Assembly (NCBI GenBank): GCA_003660865.1
Contig: QMVA01000128.1
Coordinates: 1 to 5,070 of the forward strand
Direction: 5' to 3'
DNA: 5,070 bases
DNA from: Candidatus Nanohalarchaeota archaeon
GTDB lineage: Archaea; EX4484-52; B79-G9
A model generated the notes under the pieces. The model saw only the letters and a program-made list of their open reading frames with translations. It searched no databases and was not told the origin of the DNA. The translations under genes were made by a program, and so were the position numbers. This document shows positions 5,028 to 5,070 of the stretch, in pieces; the first letter of the stretch is position 1; each line of letters opens with the position of its first letter.

Positions 5028-5070
5028 ATGAGAGATTTGTATATAACAACAAACCAAAACACAAAGGAAC
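5028..5070 (+). CDS. Start of an unidentified gene, cut by the window edge
   Basis: Only 14 residues are visible (MRDLYITTNQNTKE), too few to assign a family. The start is chosen for the GGGGTGAT site just upstream. The frame stays open back to 4971, so in-frame ATGs at 4989, 4998 or 5013 are possible alternatives. Codons such as TTG and TAT differ from the A/C-ending pattern of the Mrp genes, suggesting a separate transcription unit. Confidence 0.4.
   Translation, partial: MRDLYITTNQNTKE

Overview
The window reads as archaeal DNA. TATA-like boxes sit about 26-28 bases upstream of two start codons that have no Shine-Dalgarno sequence, which suggests leaderless transcripts. Internal operon genes use GGTGA/GGAGGT-type ribosome binding sites and ATGA stop/start overlaps. 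The encoded families (AMMECR1, a TM2-like small membrane protein, Mrp/Mbh antiporter subunits) are typical of Euryarchaeota and relatives. Coding strands are very rich in A and C, with third codon positions mostly A or C. I cannot name a genus from the sequence.

Layout: bases 1-354 carry no convincing gene. Bases 8-152 are packed with five back-to-back hairpins, and a sixth hairpin lies at 280-300. An intact AMMECR1-family gene (355-978, +) follows with its own promoter. A convergent small three-helix membrane protein (1148-1396, -) comes next, with a clear TATA box. Its divergent upstream region holds two interleaved inverted repeats and the promoter of the main operon.

The operon (1646-4920, +) encodes membrane subunits of an Mrp-type cation/proton antiporter module, in the order known for the membrane arm of Mbh-type energy-converting hydrogenases: MrpE, MrpF, MrpG, MbhD, MbhE, MrpB, MrpC (MbhA to MbhG). 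Two unrecognised membrane-protein genes interrupt this order, one between MrpG and MbhD and one between MrpB and MrpC.

The operon looks damaged. MrpE has a one-base frameshift and an in-frame TAA. MbhD survives only as a C-terminal scrap. MbhE has an in-frame TAA. MrpB has a TAA-trinucleotide expansion, a one-base frameshift and a TGA where Trp is expected. MrpC is diverged and ends early at a hairpin-forming inverted repeat. MrpF, MrpG and both unknown genes are open. Nearly every ATGA junction survives, so the damage looks recent. The alternatives are draft-assembly errors or, less likely, recoding. No NuoL/N-like antiporter subunit or hydrogenase gene appears, and after 4920 the composition changes and a new gene with a strong ribosome binding site begins at the window edge.
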